Positions 61,561-64,000 of a stretch of 64,000 bases of DNA are shown piece after piece. Origin of the DNA: JAOAGA01 sp964540515 (GTDB lineage: Bacteria; CALINM01). The position numbers and the translations under genes are program-made. The notes under the pieces were generated by a model. That model did not search any database, was not told the DNA's origin, and saw only the letters and a program-made list of their open reading frames with translations. How positions within the stretch are numbered: position 1 is the first letter of the stretch; each line of letters begins with the position of its first letter. Location: assembly GCA_964540515.1 (NCBI GenBank), contig CAZIMS010000005.1:97354-161353 (forward strand), in the 5' to 3' direction.

Positions 61561-61902
61561 AACAGGGAGAAAAGAGAGCAAATAAAGCAATATTTTAGTG
61601 GGTACAAAGTTAATATTTAGTCTTACTTAGTAGATACTCAATAACTGACCTCTGAGGTTAGTTTTGAAGAAGGTAAACAATAAGAGAACTTATTAAGTCA
61701 AATAATTAGTAGTAGCAAAGCAATTGCATATAACATTGATAAACTCTCTGAAGAAGAGACAAATAAAAGGTCTATTAATATAAAAAAAAATTAAATTCGA
61801 CATTTAAGGAGTTACAGAGCCTGAAGGAATATAAAGAATGGTAATAACAAAAGAAGTGTCGGTTTTTGCCTTTGTTTTTTAAATAATTTATAAGGATTAG
61901 AT
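61561..61902. other. Decayed coding sequence, 342 bases, no intact gene
   Basis: A fragment with coding look is near 61710-61844: SSSKAIAYNIDKLSEEETNK then, after a shift in a poly-A run, KLNSTFKELQSLKEYKEW and a stop at 61842-61844. Other frames have many stops. It may be a relic of a gene adjacent to the broken CARF gene; its identity is unknown. Confidence 0.5.
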
Positions 61903-62559
61903 ATGATTGCTGGTCTTGTTGGTATTTTTATAGCTTTTCTCATTGTTTTTTTTGTGCTATTTTTTGGAAAGAGAAAACCTGATCAAAAGATCGCTCTGCA
62001 GCTCAATAATTATCTTGCCTTACAAGGATTTACGCTTTTAGATACAAAAGATCCCATTTATAAAGAAATCGCTAATACATGTAAAATTACAAAATACAGC
62101 ACCTTTATCGAGCAAGTTTATAGAAGGATGGGAGATGATTATGTTATCTGCTGGCTTGCAGATTTTAATGGATCCACTAACCATATAGTCGCAGCATTTC
62201 CTAAAGATAAGAACATTGGGACATGGATTATGCTTTTAATCCCTGGCATAAGTGGAGTTAGTGGAAAATTTATACGGAAGAGCTTTGAGCTAACTCTATC
62301 GTCTAATTTTACGAGAATGGACCTACAAGTCTTAGGTCAATTAAATATGGAGGGTGATCTGTATGTCAAAAAAGGTGAAGCAATACCTCACCTTAAAAAC
62401 GAGTTTATTAATCTGCTTCCACAGTGTGGGAAGATAGTTGTTCGGTCAGGAGGATCAGTTGTTTTACTTGAGAGGATTTCAGTTACTAGGACGGAAACGT
62501 GGGAAGAAGAAGCAAGAGAACTGTTACAAATAACAAAACTATTGAGATATCATATTTGA
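61903..62559 (+). CDS. Hypothetical membrane-anchored protein, 218 aa
   Basis: I do not recognise this protein. There is one N-terminal TM (about 3-22, IAGLVGIFIAFLIVFFVLFF) followed by basic residues (GKRKPDQK), so it is probably anchored with the bulk in the cytoplasm. The rest is soluble, with a hydrophobic short loop LMLLIPGISGVSGKF near residue 108. An AAGGATT ribosome site is 6 bases before the ATG. It may belong to the accessory region. Confidence 0.6.
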   Translation: MIAGLVGIFIAFLIVFFVLFFGKRKPDQKIALQLNNYLALQGFTLLDTKDPIYKEIANTCKITKYSTFIEQVYRRMGDDYVICWLADFNGSTNHIVAAFPKDKNIGTWIMLLIPGISGVSGKFIRKSFELTLSSNFTRMDLQVLGQLNMEGDLYVKKGEAIPHLKNEFINLLPQCGKIVVRSGGSVVLLERISVTRTETWEEEARELLQITKLLRYHI

Positions 62560-62661
62560 GAAACTTAAAAGATGATCCTTGTTAACTTAATAGACTTATA
62601 ATATAAGGCACATGAGATGTATGATATATGCCTCTAATCTGGAATAAGGAAAATTTTTTGA

Positions 62662-62667
62662 TATAAT
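62662..62667 (+). promoter_or_regulatory. -10 box of the lipocalin gene
   Basis: Perfect TATAAT 7 bases before the ATG at 62675; the -35 at 17 bases (CTGGAA) is weak. No ribosome site lies near the ATG, so the mRNA may be leaderless. Confidence 0.4.
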
Positions 62668-62674
62668 TAATTAT

Positions 62675-63202
62675 ATGAAGATTAAAAAGTCATTTTTATT
62701 TTTAGGATTACTCTTTATTTTTTCCTGTTTAGGGATACCTGAAGGCATAAAACCAGTTGATGATTTTAAGATTGATAGATATTTGGGTAGATGGTATGAA
62801 ATAGCAAGGTTTGATCACCCCTTTGAGAGAGGTTTAAACAATATTTATGCAGAGTATAGCTTACGTAACGATGGAGGTATTAACGTTGTTAATAGGGGTT
62901 TTAACGAGAGGGAAAATAAATGGGAAGAGGCAAAGGGTAAAGCCTATTTTGTAGAAAATAGAGATATAGGTTGTCTAAAAGTATCTTTTTTTGGTCCCTT
63001 CTATAGCTCTTATATCATATTTGAGCTTGATAAAGAAAATTATCAATATGCTGTAGTAACAGGTAGTACAAAAAAATATCTTTGGATATTGTCAAGAAGC
63101 CCGCACATCCCAGAGGAGCTTAAAAATAATATTTTAGATAAAATAAGAGAGAGGGGATTTGATACAGATAAATTGATCTTTGTTAAACATAGGGCTTTTT
63201 AA
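62675..63202 (+). CDS. Lipocalin-family lipoprotein (Blc-like)
   Basis: Outer-membrane-anchored lipid-binding barrel. The 175-aa precursor has a signal with the lipobox IFSC (Cys18) and the lipocalin motif 1 FKIDRYLGRWYEIARFDHPFERG (GxW), then INVVNRGFNERENKWEEAKGKAYF and YAVVTGSTKKYLWILSRSP, the standard Blc sequence. The ligand is unknown. It could carry lysophospholipids as in E. coli Blc. Confidence 0.93.
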   Translation: MKIKKSFLFLGLLFIFSCLGIPEGIKPVDDFKIDRYLGRWYEIARFDHPFERGLNNIYAEYSLRNDGGINVVNRGFNERENKWEEAKGKAYFVENRDIGCLKVSFFGPFYSSYIIFELDKENYQYAVVTGSTKKYLWILSRSPHIPEELKNNILDKIRERGFDTDKLIFVKHRAF

Positions 63203-63237
63203 ATTCCAATATCTTCTCAGGTATTTCTTAAGCCGTG

Positions 63238-63389
63238 GGTCTAATTGGCAATGCGAAGACGATGCTTGTAGTCATGCCGAAAGTAAAAATCCTTTCTCTT
63301 TGTTGAGCAAATCTCCGAAACAAAATGATGTTGGGGGCAATAAATTGCGTCCCCTACATTTTTAAATAGGGCGGGTTTAGAACCCGCCC
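63238..63389. repeat. Cluster of REP-like palindromes
   Basis: Two related palindromic elements: GGGCGGGTT-TAG-AACCCGCCC at 63369-63389 (9-bp perfect stem) and an imperfect GGGGGCAA-TAAA-TTGC..CCCC at 63333-63354. On the minus strand each begins TGTAGGGG(A)CG. Further left (63252-63286) lies a piece resembling the common interspersed GCGAAGACGATGC...GTCATGCCGAAAG repeat. All look mobile or decayed; no transposase is nearby. Confidence 0.7.
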
Positions 63390-64000
63390 CTACAGATGGC
63401 AATTTCATCATCGGTCAGGTCGTATAATTTATACACCATCTCGTCAATCTGCCGTTCAAGGGCGGATGTGTCGGCGTTGGGATTTTGTTTTTTGGCAGCA
63501 AGGATTTGGTCAACGAGGGATTCTATTTGATTAACAAGAGGTTGGTTTTGAGACGTGATGGGGGGAATGGGGAGGTTTTCTAAAAATGCTTTTTTATATC
63601 TGTAACCTTCATCTCCTAAACCACCACCTGCATACCATTGCTTAAAGAAATATGTAATAGGTAATGAATTTAACAATCCACAGAGATATTTAACAAATTT
63701 TCCTGTCATTAAAAAACTTGTAGCTTCTACATAAAAATTCTCTGTGTCAAAATGAAATTGAGGTTCCCTAACAATTTCAGAATACACCACCTTCTCCTTT
63801 TCAAACTCGGGGTAGTAGGCACAATGTCGGAGTTCCCACCAATAGTCGCCTTGGTCATCTCGTTTTTTGGCTTTTTCTTCAAATATTTTCAAATGTTTGG
63901 TCAAAGAGGAGAGTTGTTCGGTTATATATTTCTCTGCATTTACAGAACCTCTATTTTTATCTGTCCAACCTGCTGGTATCACTATCACCCACAGCCCAGC
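63377..64000 (-). CDS. C-terminal part of a type IIG-like restriction-modification/methyltransferase protein, 5' end outside window
   Basis: The minus frame is open to base 64000 (before VIVIPAGWTDKNRG come AGLW codons), so the GTG at 63988 is not the start. The visible 200 residues fit the TaqI-like specificity domain of Eco57I-type enzymes: YWWELRHCAYYPEFEKEKVVYSEI, FLMTGKFVKYLCGLLNSLPITYFFKQ, and the typical tail LVNQIESLVDQILAAKKQNPNADTSALERQIDEMVYKLYDLTDDEIAI. The final residues CRGGF and the stop come from the REP palindrome, replacing the usual short tail. Confidence 0.78.
   Translation of the reverse strand, partial: AGLWVIVIPAGWTDKNRGSVNAEKYITEQLSSLTKHLKIFEEKAKKRDDQGDYWWELRHCAYYPEFEKEKVVYSEIVREPQFHFDTENFYVEATSFLMTGKFVKYLCGLLNSLPITYFFKQWYAGGGLGDEGYRYKKAFLENLPIPPITSQNQPLVNQIESLVDQILAAKKQNPNADTSALERQIDEMVYKLYDLTDDEIAICRGGF

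Noticed and set aside
60076..62000. CRISPR array near the CARF pseudogene
   Set aside because: No direct repeats of 25-40 bases at regular spacing were seen in this stretch.
1..64000. tRNA or rRNA genes and insertion sequences
   Set aside because: No T-loop-type motifs in a cloverleaf context, no rRNA stretches and no transposase-like ORF were found by reading; a tRNAscan run would be decisive.

Overview
The window is a low-GC (roughly one third G+C by eye) chromosomal segment of a Gram-negative, diderm, probably anaerobic or microaerobic bacterium. It carries BamA, Lol and LPS genes together with the futalosine menaquinone route, corrinoid genes, a methylmalonyl-CoA pathway, a flavodiiron protein and nickel-related maturation genes. 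The mixture and gene order suggest Deferribacterota (Calditerrivibrio/Deferribacter type). This is an inference from gene content, not a database match.

Layout. (1) 1-20668, all on the plus strand, is one nearly gapless run: lepA (5' cut), lepB, lysS, lolC/E, lolD, bamA, ompH, lpxD, fabZ, lpxA, a Gfo/Idh oxidoreductase, lpxB, msbA, a DUF374 acyltransferase, waaA/kdtA, lpxK, gmhB, a Trm112-like zinc protein, an 85-aa orphan, a glycosyltransferase and two corrin-ring methyltransferases (cobI, cobM). It is effectively an envelope-assembly superoperon. (2) 20658-26406, minus strand, is an archaic (Csu/spore-coat-U type) chaperone-usher pilus operon. Next to its chaperone gene, and translationally coupled to it, is an unusual gene whose product has three tandem MshEN c-di-GMP-binding-type repeat pairs, a hydrophobic segment and a C-terminal beta-rich domain. 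This is the most novel item here. (3) 26.6-31.9 kb holds an M24 peptidase and a stress/redox group (Tat-exported DsrE-like protein, LysR regulator, ferredoxin-like protein, zinc-ribbon protein, flavodiiron protein). (4) 32-42.8 kb, minus strand, is purD, polA, recJ, then menaquinone genes (mqnE, ubiX, ubiA, ubiD types), a small cytochrome c and a PsiE-like membrane protein. (5) 42.8-50.1 kb has two PP-loop sulfurtransferases (a ThiI-like protein and LarE), a DMT permease, a LemA-like protein, a class II aldolase, an aldehyde:ferredoxin oxidoreductase, folK and dapL. (6) 50.3-59.2 kb, plus strand, is an XRE-cupin regulator followed by a methylmalonyl-CoA pathway operon: a transcarboxylase-like 5S-biotin carrier fusion and 12S subunit, methylmalonyl-CoA mutase (two subunits), epimerase, and EtfB plus a ferredoxin-EtfA fusion. 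(7) 59.2-64 kb is accessory: a CooT/DUF3842/DUF3343 trio, a broken CRISPR-associated CARF gene, decayed coding sequence, an orphan membrane protein, a lipocalin, REP-like palindromes and the end of a type IIG-like restriction-modification enzyme.

How they work together: the corrinoid genes can feed the B12-dependent mutase; transcarboxylase plus mutase plus epimerase interconvert succinyl-CoA, propionyl-CoA and pyruvate/oxaloacetate; menaquinone, flavodiiron and ETF genes serve anaerobic electron flow. At least five genes appear to be transcribed from -10 boxes 6-10 nt before the start codon with no ribosome binding site, which suggests frequent leaderless mRNAs. I saw no tRNA, rRNA, intact CRISPR array or insertion sequence.
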